Shown here: one piece after another, positions 1-9,599 of the stretch
Numbering within the stretch: position 1 is the first letter of the stretch
Layout: each line of letters begins with the position of its first letter
NCBI RefSeq assembly: GCF_019175385.1
Contig: NC_083345.1
Location: forward strand, 15,400,027-15,464,026
Length of the DNA: 64,000 nt
DNA from: Lycium barbarum
Taxonomy: Eukaryota > Streptophyta > Magnoliopsida > Solanales > Solanaceae
Reading direction: 5' to 3'
Program-made: the position numbers and the translations under genes
Notes under the pieces: model-generated
The model's database searches: none
Seen by the model: only the letters and a program-made list of their open reading frames with translations
What the model was told of the DNA's origin: nothing

Positions 1-1693
1 AGTCACTGTTCCGTATTTGGCTTATGGTTATCGAAATTGTTTTCTTTTTTTGCTTGTTGTGTTTCCACTTCAATTTGTGTATAGAATGGATTTATGTGAT
101 TATACTTAGATGTATTGGGTCATATGTACGACTTTAAATTCATTGTATTGGAAATGTGGGAAGCTAGATTTTAATCCTAAGTTAAGATTTCGAGGTAATT
201 GAAAGTTTTGGGCCCTAGTCTTAAGAAATGGAAATTTATGATTTGAGAGTCCATTGTGGATTGAGTTGACTAATTTTCTGAATATAGAACCCTTAGGTTA
301 TGGGAAAAATGATTTTTAAAGAAAATTCCAGTTTTTCCCTTCTGGGCTCGAGGTCACTTTTCGGGGTGCGTTTTTGGGTTTCGAATATAAGTATAGCAAT
401 ATGGGTGTCCTTAGATTCGTATTCTAATGTAAATCGCGTATTTGATAGATTTCAATCACTCAGAGGCTCTACGCAAAGGAAAGGCATTGGTTTGATCGTT
501 CGTGGCACCCGCTCGGCATTGAGATAGGTTACGGTCTACTTTAGTTAGACTCTGATTAGAGAATTGTATGTAGTTGTAGAAAGTGACGGGGATAGCATAT
601 AGGCCTTCGGGCATGAAGTGGAGGTGGATTCCAATTAGTTTGGCTCTGTCAGCTGTTATGTGGGATTGTCGCCATATGTGTTATTTCTGTGATTATCACC
701 TGTTTGTACCTCTGTCATATACTAGCTCCCTGATCATACGAAAAGGAATGATAACATTAATATGACTTGTATTTGTTGATTGTACACTGGTGATATTGTT
801 GAGACTGATACCATGCATGACATGCTTTCCATATTATTCTTGTGATGATGGTGAGCTAAGTGATTGAGAGACTCCGAGGTTTTTGCCGGAGATTGAGAGT
901 GACAGAGAGACTCCGAGGTCCTTGCCGGAGATTGAGAGTGATTGAAAGCCTCCGAGGTTTCTGCCGAAGAGCATGAGTGGTACATGGATTTCGCGGGTCC
1001 CCCATGGGTCATGGCTTTGAGGCACTGCCCTTAGCATATGTGTATGAGAGTGGAGTGAGAAAGGTGACTATTGCATTGCATTGCATTCATCCACTCATAT
1101 ATTTGACTGATCATTTGGTGAATTATATCTGTCTTGGTTGATTTCATGATTCCTTTACGCTTTACTTGTATATGATACGTGACCATACCTATTTGCTCTA
1201 TGTGCTACTTGTTGGTTTCAACTTCTTCATGCGTTATCTAATCATTGTCGGCCTATGATGCTTACCGGTACAAGTGTTGTACTGATACTACTCTTGCTGC
1301 ACTTTTGTTGAGTGCAGAGTACGATCCAGGTTCCAGTTCTACACCCCGTGGCTAATACGCGAGGGTGACATCTTTCAGTCATTCAGTGTGAGCTACTTGG
1401 TCATCCGTGGCCCCTGAAGGACCTCCTCTATTTATTACTGTTGTTGTATTCGACAGATAATATGTAGCCTTCGGGTATTTTCAGACTTCTATTCTGTACT
1501 ATGTTAGCGCTCTTGTACCCTTTGACCAGATTTTGGGAGTTGTCGTGACATTTCTAGTTATGATAAGTATTTAAGACTTGATAATTTATTCTTATTTAAT
1601 TTTCCGCTTATTTAACTTGTTATTAGTAATGTGGTTCGCCTACTCGGAGGGACAGTGTAGGTGCCACCGCGACTCGCGAATTAGGTCGTGACA
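1..1693 (+). mobile_element. Right part of a Ty3/gypsy-type LTR (left end outside window)
   Basis: No real coding region is visible here. The segment ends in GGTCGTGACA, the CA-terminated right end typical of many Solanaceae gypsy LTRs. The preceding bases (1640-1680) also resemble the end of such LTRs. Sequence after 1693 is immediately viral (minus strand), so the LTR was inserted into the viral relic. Its target duplication cannot be checked because the left end is missing. Whether it is a solo LTR or the 3' LTR of a full element is unknown. Orientation is inferred from the end sequence only. Confidence 0.6.
861..977. repeat. 39-bp tandem repeat, three copies, inside the LTR
   Basis: Three consecutive units start at 861, 900 and 939. 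Each contains the core CTCCGAGG followed by a TGCCG motif. Units 1 and 2 are nearly identical and the third has diverged. Such short arrays are common in LTRs. No function is inferred. Confidence 0.85.
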
Positions 1694-2269
1694 CAAATTC
1701 TGCTAAATTCATTATGGAGTATGGGCTAATATAAAAAAAAATCTCCATTATTTGTCATATCTACTTCTGTTATTCCTATTATTGACTTCTTCATATCTGA
1801 CCATCTATCATCGTAAATTACTATTAGGACTTTAGTTCCAAGATTCTTCCTTGTTAATCCTTTTAATCCTATTACAATTAATCCCATATGCATTAAACTT
1901 CTTCCAGTATTTTTTATTTGTCTTACAGCGTCTGGGTTTATTAAATTTATAGTTGTAACTTTAGTTTCTATGGCTGATAACTGTTCTTCTCTATAATGTC
2001 TATATAATTGTGTTGTACTTGAGAACTGTCCTATATTGTATAAAGTCTTTGGATTTAATAGTTTAAATTGATTTTGTTGGAAAAATCTGTATATCTCTAT
2101 CTACGTCTATTACCTCACTTAGCTGTTGATTATTTTCTTCTGATCTTCTTCTATTTAAAATTATTGATAACAAATTATTACCTATTCTATTATCTGAAAA
2201 ACTTACTCTTGGTCTTTCTTGTCTTTCTGATCCTCCTTCGTTTCTCGATCTAATTGGAAAAGGGTCCAT
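1694..2269 (-). pseudogene. Endogenous pararetrovirus: polyprotein N-terminus with movement-protein start, decayed
   Basis: The minus strand opens with an ATG at 2267-2269 and a short Arg/Ser-rich leader. The leader frame stops near 2063, and another frame continues with a Tyr-Arg-His-Tyr-Arg-Glu-Glu motif and a Gly-Leu-Lys-Gly-Leu-Thr-Arg motif, then Tyr-Asp-Asp-Arg-Trp. This pattern matches the N-terminal movement-protein region of badnavirus/tungrovirus-type Caulimoviridae polyproteins (family assignment by recognition, not by search). At least two frameshifts are visible, one near 2085 and one in the T-run near 1730. The sequence is cut at 1693 by the LTR. Movement proteins enlarge plasmodesmata for cell-to-cell spread, but this copy cannot encode one. 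Confidence 0.7.
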
Positions 2270-2604
2270 TTTTGTGATTTTCTAGTTATTTTAGCTTTTT
2301 CTCTCTGAGGCGTTATTTCTACCTTCTTTAATTGTTCTATTAATTCGTCTACTTCTTTATGCCTTGGGGTTTCTATAGGAGCTTTCTCTTTTTGTCGTTC
2401 TTTTATTAATTCTAACTTTGGTAAGACTATTTTGTCTAATTTTGTATTTATTTCTAATAATAATGAAATCATAGCAATATTCTGTTTTAGTATTATTTGA
2501 TCAGATTTAGCGTTAGGTATATATTCTATATAGTCTGGTGGTAAAGGCAGAGATTTTTCTATTAGTTTTGAAGCCTCTATTTGTGCTAAACTTGGTCCGC
2601 TCAT
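2203..2604 (-). CDS. Endogenous pararetrovirus small ORF (133 codons), ORF2-like
   Basis: This is an intact minus-strand ORF from ATG at 2602-2604. It overlaps the preceding ORF by ATGA (the TGA of the upstream ORF shares bases with this ATG). That stop-start coupling is characteristic of badnaviruses and rice tungro bacilliform virus, where small proteins precede the polyprotein. The middle is hydrophobic/helical (ILL, NTKLDKI) and the C-terminal third is Lys/Glu-rich. Its 3' end overlaps the start of the polyprotein fragment at 2269. Size and place match the ORF2 (virion-associated/DNA-binding) protein of those genera, but I cannot confirm homology. There is no evidence that it is expressed. 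Confidence 0.55.
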   Translation of the reverse strand: MSGPSLAQIEASKLIEKSLPLPPDYIEYIPNAKSDQIILKQNIAMISLLLEINTKLDKIVLPKLELIKERQKEKAPIETPRHKEVDELIEQLKKVEITPQREKAKITRKSQKWTLFQLDRETKEDQKDKKDQE

Positions 2605-2978
2605 GAAAGAGAGATTTCTTTTAATTCTTCCATTGTCTTTTTTAAGTCTTTAATATCACTGGTTAAAATTTCTACCTGTTGTGTTATTTGGGTTACTATC
2701 TGGGTTGTCTTTATTTCTATTTCGTTTGGCTTTTCTATAATAGCTTTGACTAATTTTTCTATTTCTATTTTTGTAGGTATCTTTTCTAAATTAAATTTAT
2801 TATTTAAAAACTGAACTTTTCTATCAAGTTCTAATTCTTGTGATTTTAAGAAATCAAAATTTTGTTCTAATTTTTCTAAAGTTTTCTTCTGTTTAATTTG
2901 TGAGGATTCTATTACGTCTAGTTTTCTAACTATATCTTTATTATTTTCTTGGAACTTTTCGCTAAGGTTTATGATCAA
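2601..2978 (-). CDS. Endogenous pararetrovirus coiled-coil ORF
   Basis: The frame gives about 125 residues, mostly a heptad-patterned Leu/Ile/Lys/Glu coiled coil, which suggests oligomerisation. No ATG opens it at 2978; the codon there is TTG. The same frame continues upstream to an in-frame double stop near 3115, giving about 45 further residues. Either the original start was lost or the ORF used a non-AUG start, as the first ORF of rice tungro bacilliform virus does (established for that virus; an analogy here). It ends in the ATGA overlap with the next ORF. Confidence 0.5.
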   Translation of the reverse strand: MIINLSEKFQENNKDIVRKLDVIESSQIKQKKTLEKLEQNFDFLKSQELELDRKVQFLNNKFNLEKIPTKIEIEKLVKAIIEKPNEIEIKTTQIVTQITQQVEILTSDIKDLKKTMEELKEISLS

Positions 2979-3127
2979 GTCTATTATTGTATTAAATTTT
3001 TTGTCTTCACTATGTAAAATATGTTCGCCGTTACTAAAATTACACTTTATAATACTATGATCTTTTAATATTCGGTATTTCTTTTCTGGATCTATTTTTT
3101 CTGACTCTGTTTATTATCCTAATACCA

Positions 3128-3427
3128 TTATCCTAATGGAATTCTTATCTTACAAACTTTCTTTTGATGCTTTATCCTTTGTGTAAATCGTTCTATGTTG
3201 TCTCTTACACCTTGTAATTCCCAAATTACTACAGATATAGTTTCTTGATTAATAAAACTTTGTAAAAGTCTATCTTCTATTATTGATGACAGTGCTTCTG
3301 TATTCATTACTTCTAAGTATGCGCTTAAAGCCTGTTCTACCTTTCTTAATTTCCGTCTTCTTTCTATATCCCTATACAAGTACCAATAGTTAATAGCTAT
3401 TTGTTTAGCAAAGGGCTGTGTTTTCAT
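3128..3427 (-). CDS. Endogenous pararetrovirus small basic ORF (99 codons)
   Basis: This is an intact ATG-started minus-strand ORF of 99 residues with a TAA stop. It is helical and rich in Arg, Lys, Glu and Leu, with a basic cluster near residues 22-29. I recognise no named domain. Its place upstream of the coiled-coil ORF and its AT-rich, A-heavy sense strand match the viral block and not host DNA. It may be a separate viral gene or part of a broken ORF1. Confidence 0.45.
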   Translation of the reverse strand: MKTQPFAKQIAINYWYLYRDIERRRKLRKVEQALSAYLEVMNTEALSSIIEDRLLQSFINQETISVVIWELQGVRDNIERFTQRIKHQKKVCKIRIPLG

Positions 3428-3436
3428 ATAAAGGGA

Positions 3437-3606
3437 CTAGTATGGTTTAAATCGTCTTTGTCTTTGTTGCTGAGAGGTTTTTCTAGATTTTGTGAATCCT
3501 AACAGTCTGTATTCTAATCCTGATATTGTATCTATTAATTCTTGTAACCTTAACTGGTTTTCTTTAGAATTACTTAATCTAATATATTCCGGGGTATAGC
3601 GTACTT
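3437..3606 (-). pseudogene. Endogenous pararetrovirus: 3' end of an upstream ORF, truncated
   Basis: On the minus strand an open frame of about 55 codons runs from the rearrangement junction near 3606 to a TAG at 3437-3439. It ends in a Gln/Arg-rich basic tail. The stop lies about ten bases before the ATG of the 99-codon ORF, so these were probably consecutive viral genes. The 5' part is missing because the sequence switches to an inverted viral fragment at about 3606-3620. Confidence 0.45.
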
Positions 3607-3618
3607 AATTTTTGTTTA

Positions 3619-4040
3619 ACTTCTAAATAGAAGAGGAATATGTAGGAATGATTATTTTTACTATTGTACTATTAGCGAAAATGATTTTGACCAAGAGTTA
3701 GGTAAAAAATTATTTAATAAATTACCAGGAGCCTTAGGAAGAGAAATAGAAGACAGATGGAATAATAGAGATGGAGTAGTACAAAATCCTAATTTAAAAT
3801 GGTCAATAGGACATAGAATACAACATACAAATATACAAATACAAAAACAATTAAAACAAAATGAAATGAATTTTTGTAAAAGTGTGGTTTACACTACTCA
3901 AAGCTATGATAAAGACAATTATAAAAAGAAAAAACATAAATAGTATAGAACTCAATATAATAGAAATTATCCTCAATATAATAAAAACAAGACAGAAGCT
4001 ACTGGATTCCCATAAACTCGTATACTATACAGTAGCTCCG
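3619..4040 (+). pseudogene. Endogenous pararetrovirus: coat-protein C-terminal fragment (plus strand)
   Basis: The plus-strand frame from about 3619 reads through an LGKKLFNKLPG-type motif, then a run of Lys/His, an in-frame TAG near 3942, an Asn/Tyr/Arg-rich basic stretch and a further TAA near 4013. The motif and the basic stretch resemble the coat-protein region just before the CCHC zinc knuckle of Caulimoviridae polyproteins (recognition, no search). The fragment is inverted relative to the minus-strand viral block, so the relic is rearranged. It is broken by stops and then by the hAT insertion at 4049. Confidence 0.55.
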
Positions 4041-4048
4041 CCTCTAAC

Positions 4049-4968
4049 TAGGGGTGTCAATGGTACGGTTCGGGCAGTTACTTTATAAAATTTATCCCAT
4101 GTTAATTTTTTGGTTATTTGATTTTGTAGAACCAAAACTAGACTTTTCGAAACCGTCTCATCATCTCGGTTTCTCTTCGGTATCGGTACGGTTCAGTTAA
4201 TTTTCGTTTTTTTTTAAGAAAAAGAACAACATGTTATAGTTACTAGTAAAAGTTAAAGACACGATATCATGCATACTTTTATAGGACTTTGGCAAAAATT
4301 CTCTAGACATTTTTACTACTTAAAGCGTGATGAATCAAGAAAATATGAAAGAAGACAAGAATAAAGATTGATGCCACTATTTTACGATAGGATAAAGCAA
4401 TGTTAAGTAAAGACAAAAATTATCATTTAGATCGCACGAGGAGGAAAAAATCAATCAAGATGGGACTCAAGAACAAAGTCTACTAAGATTAAATATCCAA
4501 TAAGATAAATTTAAAATCATCTGATAAGAAAGATATCTAATACTTCGTAGCTTTCTATCCAAGATCATTGGAATACCTTGTAACTTACAAGCCAGTTACT
4601 ACTCGAGATGGTAGAACAAATTTAATTCCAATAGGAGTAGTATAATAGGTTTCAACGTAGGAACTTTAGGTGTTAATTATGTTGCTGGCTTGTAGTCGTT
4701 TTCATCATCCCGAACTCAAGGCGAAATTTTTAATATTTTATTATATTTAAATTTAATATATAGAATATATTTTACACATATAAACGTATTCGGTACGGTT
4801 CGGTTTTTTTTCGGTTCATTTTTCTAAAATTATAAACCAACCTAATTATTCGGTACGGTTATAAATTTATATAAAAACCGTCGATTTTATTAAAAAAAAT
4901 CTAAAAATCGGTTCGATACGATACGATTCGGTCGGTTAAGTCAGTTTCTTAAAAAACAGACACCCCTA
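4049..4968. mobile_element. Non-autonomous hAT element, 920 bp, in the viral relic
   Basis: The terminal inverted repeats are TAGGGGTGTC and GACACCCCTA. They are flanked by a perfect 8-bp target duplication, CCTCTAAC, at 4041-4048 and 4969-4976. The 8-bp duplication and TAGGGGTG ends are hallmarks of hAT transposons. The interior is AT-rich and has several CGGTACGGTT-type subterminal repeats near both ends, which are likely transposase-binding repeats. There is no transposase ORF. Confidence 0.9.
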
Positions 4969-4976
4969 CCTCTAAC

Positions 4977-5397
4977 TATAAAGATAATTCTTACACTCAA
5001 TGTTCGATGGTCTGTTCACTTGAAAATGGGGTTACGCAAGAAGTCGCTTTATGGAGTACATTTCGTTTCTACCTACAATGAAATTTGTTTCTATTGCGCA
5101 GCCTATATTGGTCATGAGAATTTGATGTCACCCCATTTCCTTTAGTATATCACTAGTCATCGCTTATGAATGGGACATGTGCACATTTTTATTTGTGCAC
5201 TAACTTTTGGTAAATTTTGACCCTACACGTAGATGATATAAAATGAGTTGAATCAACTTTGCTGCTAATCCAACATTCCCCTGGTACAAAAGGCTCAAGA
5301 TGATCACTTTGAGGGGGAAATTTTCAGTATCTCTTCTTCTTTTTCACCCTAATTCTCTAATAGAAGCCATGAGTCCAATTAATCTCAACTTGAGTAA
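4977..5397. other. Non-coding stretch right of the hAT element
   Basis: I see no gene. The first tens of bases may still be viral relic. The rest is AT-rich intergenic DNA. Confidence 0.4.
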
Positions 5398-5960
5398 AGG
5401 GCAATTCGCACGAATGCCCCAATCTTGGGGTGGTCTTTAATGTTTGCTCCTCAAATCGCTGATCTTTAATTTTTGCCCTTCGGCATTTTAAGTAACAAAA
5501 AAATAGCCGAAAACATCCTTGACATCGGGAAAAAAAATTGACCTACCCTTATCTATGACCTAATTTCGCAAGTTAAAAGTTACATAGAAATTTTTGTCTT
5601 GTCCGGCATAAGCTTTGTAGCAATTAGGTTATCCGGCATAACTTTATTTTTACAGAACTTATGATGGACAAGGTAAAGTTTCGATAAACTTATGCCGAAC
5701 GAATTAGTTACTGCACAATTTATGCTGGAAAACTTCATTTGTACAGAATTTACAAAGTTTCTATGTAACTTTGCCCGAAAATATGAAACTTTGTCTGCGA
5801 ACTTTATTTTTCCGACTCTGCTGGCGATCGAACCCAGAATCTCTGATTTCGTAGACTAGCGAATAAGGATACTATGGCCCTCAAATTTTCATTAAATGAA
5901 AAGCAGGGAAAAAATTAAAGACCAGTCCGTATTCGCGCAAAAAAAATCAGTCTTTAAAGG
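5398..5960. mobile_element. Long-TIR Mutator-type MITE (GGGCAATT family), degraded copy
   Basis: The left end begins with a GGGCAATTCGC motif and a GGTGGTCTTTAAT motif. The right end carries the inverted equivalents (AAAGACCAGTC, then TTCGCGCAAAA). Three better-preserved relatives lie at 6585, 8170 and 26444. No clean target duplication was found. The middle holds imprecise inverted repeats around GCATAA/TTATGC motifs. Confidence 0.6.
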
Positions 5961-6584
5961 TTTGCAAAGCCCATACTAATTATTATAGGGAAAAGGACAC
6001 AAATGGTCATCCAGCCCAAACTATTGACAACCAGATGGCCCAAGACGCTTAAAAGACATTTTTAGCCTTCTTAAAATAACTCGATTTCATATCCTTTTTC
6101 AACTAATTTCAGTATATGTATAGAAACTGTATCGTACGTATATAGAAACTGTATCATTATTGTATAGAATATGTATCCCTGCAGTATGTGTTTAGAAAAT
6201 GTATCATTTTTGTATAATTTGTGTTTTAATAAATCTATAATCAATGTATACTTACTAATTATATACATATTATATAATTATTATACACGTTTTGAGATAT
6301 TTTTTGAAGGCTCAATCAACGTAAACTTATTAATTATACACATATTATACATGTTCTGGGATAATTTTGAAGGCTCAATATGATTGTTTTTCGTCAACCT
6401 TTAGTGGTGACTTTTTGATCTTTTGTGGCAACTTTTAGTCGTCACAAAAAAGTCTAATCTTTTTGCAGTGAATGGGCTGTTGGGCTAGCGCTCGGCAATA
6501 GTTTGGGTCGAACCGCCAACTCGCGGCATTAAGCCCAAATATGGGTCTAATAAATTTCTGATGACCATGTAGTATCCTTTTGGG
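5961..6584. other. AT-rich intergenic stretch with short internal repeats
   Basis: No gene. The phrases TATAGAAACTGTATC and TAATTATACACATATTATAC recur imperfectly between 6110 and 6355, which suggests a decayed repeat. Confidence 0.4.
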
Positions 6585-7060
6585 TCATTTGCACAATTGT
6601 CCTTCAAAGGCACTGGTCTTTAATTTTTGTCCCTCAAATTGTTGGTCTTTAACTTTTGCCCTTTGCCTAATAACCCGAGATTCTGGATTCGAATCTCGGC
6701 TTAGTAAAAAAAAAATATCGAAAGGCAGAGGTTTGTAGTAAAATTAGGCTTGTTCGGGCAAAATTAGGTCTATTCATGCAGAGATTTGCCTTAAGGCAAA
6801 CTTTTATCCAAAATTAAGCCTTAAGGTCCAATTTTTGGGGCAAAGTTAGGCCTACTAGGCAAAGTTAGGCCTATTCAGGCAGATGTTTGCCTCTGAATAG
6901 GCCTAACTTGGCCCGAAAAGTTCTGCCTTGCGATTTTTTTTTTTAATATTTCACTGAGCGGGGGTTCGAACCTAAAACCCATAGATTTTTAGGCAAAGGA
7001 TAAAAAGTAAAGACCGCCTTTAAAGAGCATTCCGCAAAAAAAAAAAAAAAAAAATGTATG
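6585..7060. mobile_element. Long-TIR Mutator-type MITE (GGGCAATT family)
   Basis: The left arm has CACTGGTCTTTAATTTTTG and the right arm has the inverse, AAAGACCGCC. Between them are inverted GGCAGAG/CTCTGCC-type and GGCAAA/TTTGCC motifs, and the phrase GGTTCGAACC that occurs in all family members. The right end runs into a poly-A tract (7036-7054), so the boundary is approximate. No exact 9-bp duplication was seen. Confidence 0.6.
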
Positions 7061-7907
7061 GTTTTCCCATCGTCGTATCAGGCTAACATTTGGGCTCGTA
7101 AAGTGGATTATCTTTAGAGGCAACACCAATGATGTTTAGACTTAACCAGAAGAAATCATTCCATAGACAATACAAATCCGAAGACTGAAATTTATGCTAC
7201 ACGAGATAATCTTTAGTTTGATGGTCTTTTTTGGCTTCATGAGATCTACATGAGTTAAGTCACGTAGTGTTTTTTTTTTGTTTTTTTATATAAGAAATGT
7301 CATGTACTTCTTTCAATTGTTTATTTACCTCCGTCGTGTTGAATAAATCCGAGTTCTCACTAAGGTTTAGTGGTTTACGATCTAATTACATAATATTTGT
7401 GCGTTTAATTATCCCTATATCAGTTCCCTTTCCCCTTCTTTGATCACCCAATGTATTAAAGAAAATTTTAGAAAAAAAAGACATTGGAGTTTAGCCTAAC
7501 AAGTTACTACGTTAAAATATATGCATAAATCATATATTAAACTTTGTAGGATTTGATAAAAAAAAGTTCAAAATTTGGTGATCGGTAAGATATCAAATCT
7601 AGTTTGAAATAATCAAAGTTACTTTCTTTTTGTATTTAGTCTGTGAGGAAAAAATAGTTGAAGGGATAAAAGTAATTGATTTACAGAAGGTGGTTGAGGT
7701 TCTTGAATAGTAAGTGGCAAAATTAAGTTCATTGGGCGAAAAGGGTATTAGGTTGAAAGTCTTTTGATTCTATGGTGAAACTTCATTTATAGATTTTGAG
7801 TTTATAATGTTAATTTTTGATTACTTGATTGTTAAGGGCTAAGCTTATATTTATTAGGAGAGCTATTGGTGTGTGGGATGAGATCAAATGAAATTTAATT
7901 CCTTACA
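7061..7907. other. Intergenic DNA, no gene seen
   Basis: AT-rich with short homopolymer runs. No ORF, RNA gene or recognisable element. Confidence 0.5.
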
Positions 7908-8169
7908 GGTCGCTTGGTACACGGAATAAGGTGAGATATTTCATGATTAAGTTTGAGGTTAATTTTATATTCTAAAGTAGAATGTATAAATTTATACCTT
8001 CTATCAAACAGAGTATAATATGAAGTCCAAACTTAACTCTGGGATATCCCACATTATCCCATCAAAATTGGGATTATTTTATCCCACCTCCCAGAAGGGG
8101 TAAATTAGTCCTAGGACTAAAATCTCAGGAGTATAATTTCGAGATAATTTAGTCTGCATACCAAACGAT
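7908..8169. mobile_element. PIF/Harbinger-like MITE (GGTCGTTTGG family)
   Basis: The left end is GGTCGCTTGGTACACGGA and the right end is the inverse, TCTGCATACCAAACGAT. The interior has the TTATCCC/GGGATAA motifs typical of this abundant family. Relatives lie at 17569 and 54050. The right terminus doubles as the target site of the next element. Confidence 0.7.
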
Positions 8170-8843
8170 CATTTTTTTGCGCGGATTGCCCTTCCTTTGG
8201 GGTGGTCTTTAACTTTTGTCCCTCAAATTGGTGGTCTTTCATTTTTGGCCTTCGTCTAATACCCCGAGGTTCTAGGTTCGAACCCCAGCTCAGTAAAAAA
8301 AAAATCGCAAGGCAGAGGTTTGAATTAGCAATGCAGAATTTTGCCTTCAAAACTCTGCCTTAAGGCACAAGGCAGAGTTTTGAAGGCAAAATTAAGGCAT
8401 AAGTGTATAACAATCTTGTACCCATGTTGGTTCGTATAATTATCTAATCGAGGGCTTTGTTAAGCTGCTATTTAAGTAAAGTGTAAAGATCCCAAAATTA
8501 AATGTACCCATGTTGGTTCGTATGCACATTAGTATAATATAGCCTAACTACCTTGCAGTTCAAGATAGTTATCTTCAATGCAGAGGACTACTATGGGATT
8601 ATGACAGATGATTGCAAACTAACACTTATAGTAATGGGGCAGAGTTTGCATGCCTGATGGGGCAAAGTTTCTTGCAAACTATGCCTTATCAGGTAGAGTT
8701 TGTAGACAACATTTGGCTAGCGATTTTTTAATTTTCGCTCGAAATCTTGAGATTTTAGGCGAAGAGCAAAAATTAAATACTTTCATTTTGATGGGCAAAA
8801 ATTACAGACCACCCCAAAAGAAGGGTATTACTGCGAATTGGCC
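8170..8843. mobile_element. Mutator-type MITE inserted in the end of the preceding MITE
   Basis: A perfect 9-bp target duplication, CCAAACGAT, occurs at 8161-8169 and 8844-8852. The left arm contains GCGCGGATTGCCCTTC and GGTGGTCTTTAA. The right arm has the inverse, AGACCACCCC and AAGGGTATTACTGCGAATTGG. A 9-bp duplication with long inverted arms indicates the Mutator superfamily. The interior has an inverted GGCAGAGTTTTG pair and a direct repeat of GTACCCATGTTGGTTCGTAT (near 8430 and 8505). It has no transposase. Confidence 0.8.
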
Positions 8844-8852
8844 CCAAACGAT

Positions 8853-9355
8853 GATATGACTTTAAATGTGGCCGATCGACCCACTCTGCTAAGTTAAGTG
8901 GAGTTGGGCTGACTTTTTTCTAGCCCATATAATCTGAGGGTTTTCACTTTTCAGCTCAATCCAATTCAATAGTTTAGCCTCATGTGGCTGGGCTAGACTG
9001 ATTGACACAGGAAACATCTCTATTTTTTCCCAGGAATCTCACTGTTTGATTTTCAATTCACTACTGAACATCAAATGAAATGTGAATAACCGCACCCAAA
9101 TTTTAAGAAAATGAAAATTTAAAACTGAAAGCCATCAATTATTTTAATTTAAAAAAGGCAACAAAAAATAATAAAGTAAAGAATCTTAACAAAAGATGTT
9201 TCTCAGCTAGAATTTCTTTTAGGATCTTGTTTCGTTATATAATTCTACTAATTTTCAAAGACAATCCAATATAATCACAGAAATCTAATCTTTCTTTCTA
9301 GTTTACTTAACTCTGTAAGTCACGCTTCTTTATATGTATTCATCAAAATAATATT
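8853..9355. other. Intergenic DNA, no gene seen
   Basis: AT-rich, no recognisable element. Confidence 0.5.
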
Positions 9356-9592
9356 TCCTTCATTTCAATCTGTTTGTTTTACTTTTATTTTTTAAGTCTC
9401 TTTAAAAAAGAATATCACTTTTTATATTTAGTGAGTCTTTACATCCAACTTCCTACATGTCATACTTAAGACCGCAATTCAAAAAGACATTTTGGTATAT
9501 TACATACATCTGTAGTTTAAAGTCATAAATTAATAATTTTATTTATTTTTTCGTGTCGAATCAAACTAAGACAAACAAATTGAAGCGAAAAA
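9356..9592. mobile_element. Stowaway-like MITE
   Basis: The left side reads CCTTCATTTCAATCTGTTTG. The right side carries the inverse, CAAACAAATTGAAGCGA. These are degraded versions of the CTCCCTCCGT ends of Tc1/mariner Stowaway elements. Boundaries are accurate to about 5 bp. Confidence 0.6.
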
Positions 9593-9599
9593 TTATCTT

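Noticed and set aside
583..765. Plus-strand open frame in the LTR
   Set aside because: It lies in non-coding LTR sequence, with no motif and no coding context.
6110..6360. Possible hairpin or microRNA precursor
   Set aside because: The repeats are imperfect and mostly direct; I could not find a single long stem with a small loop.
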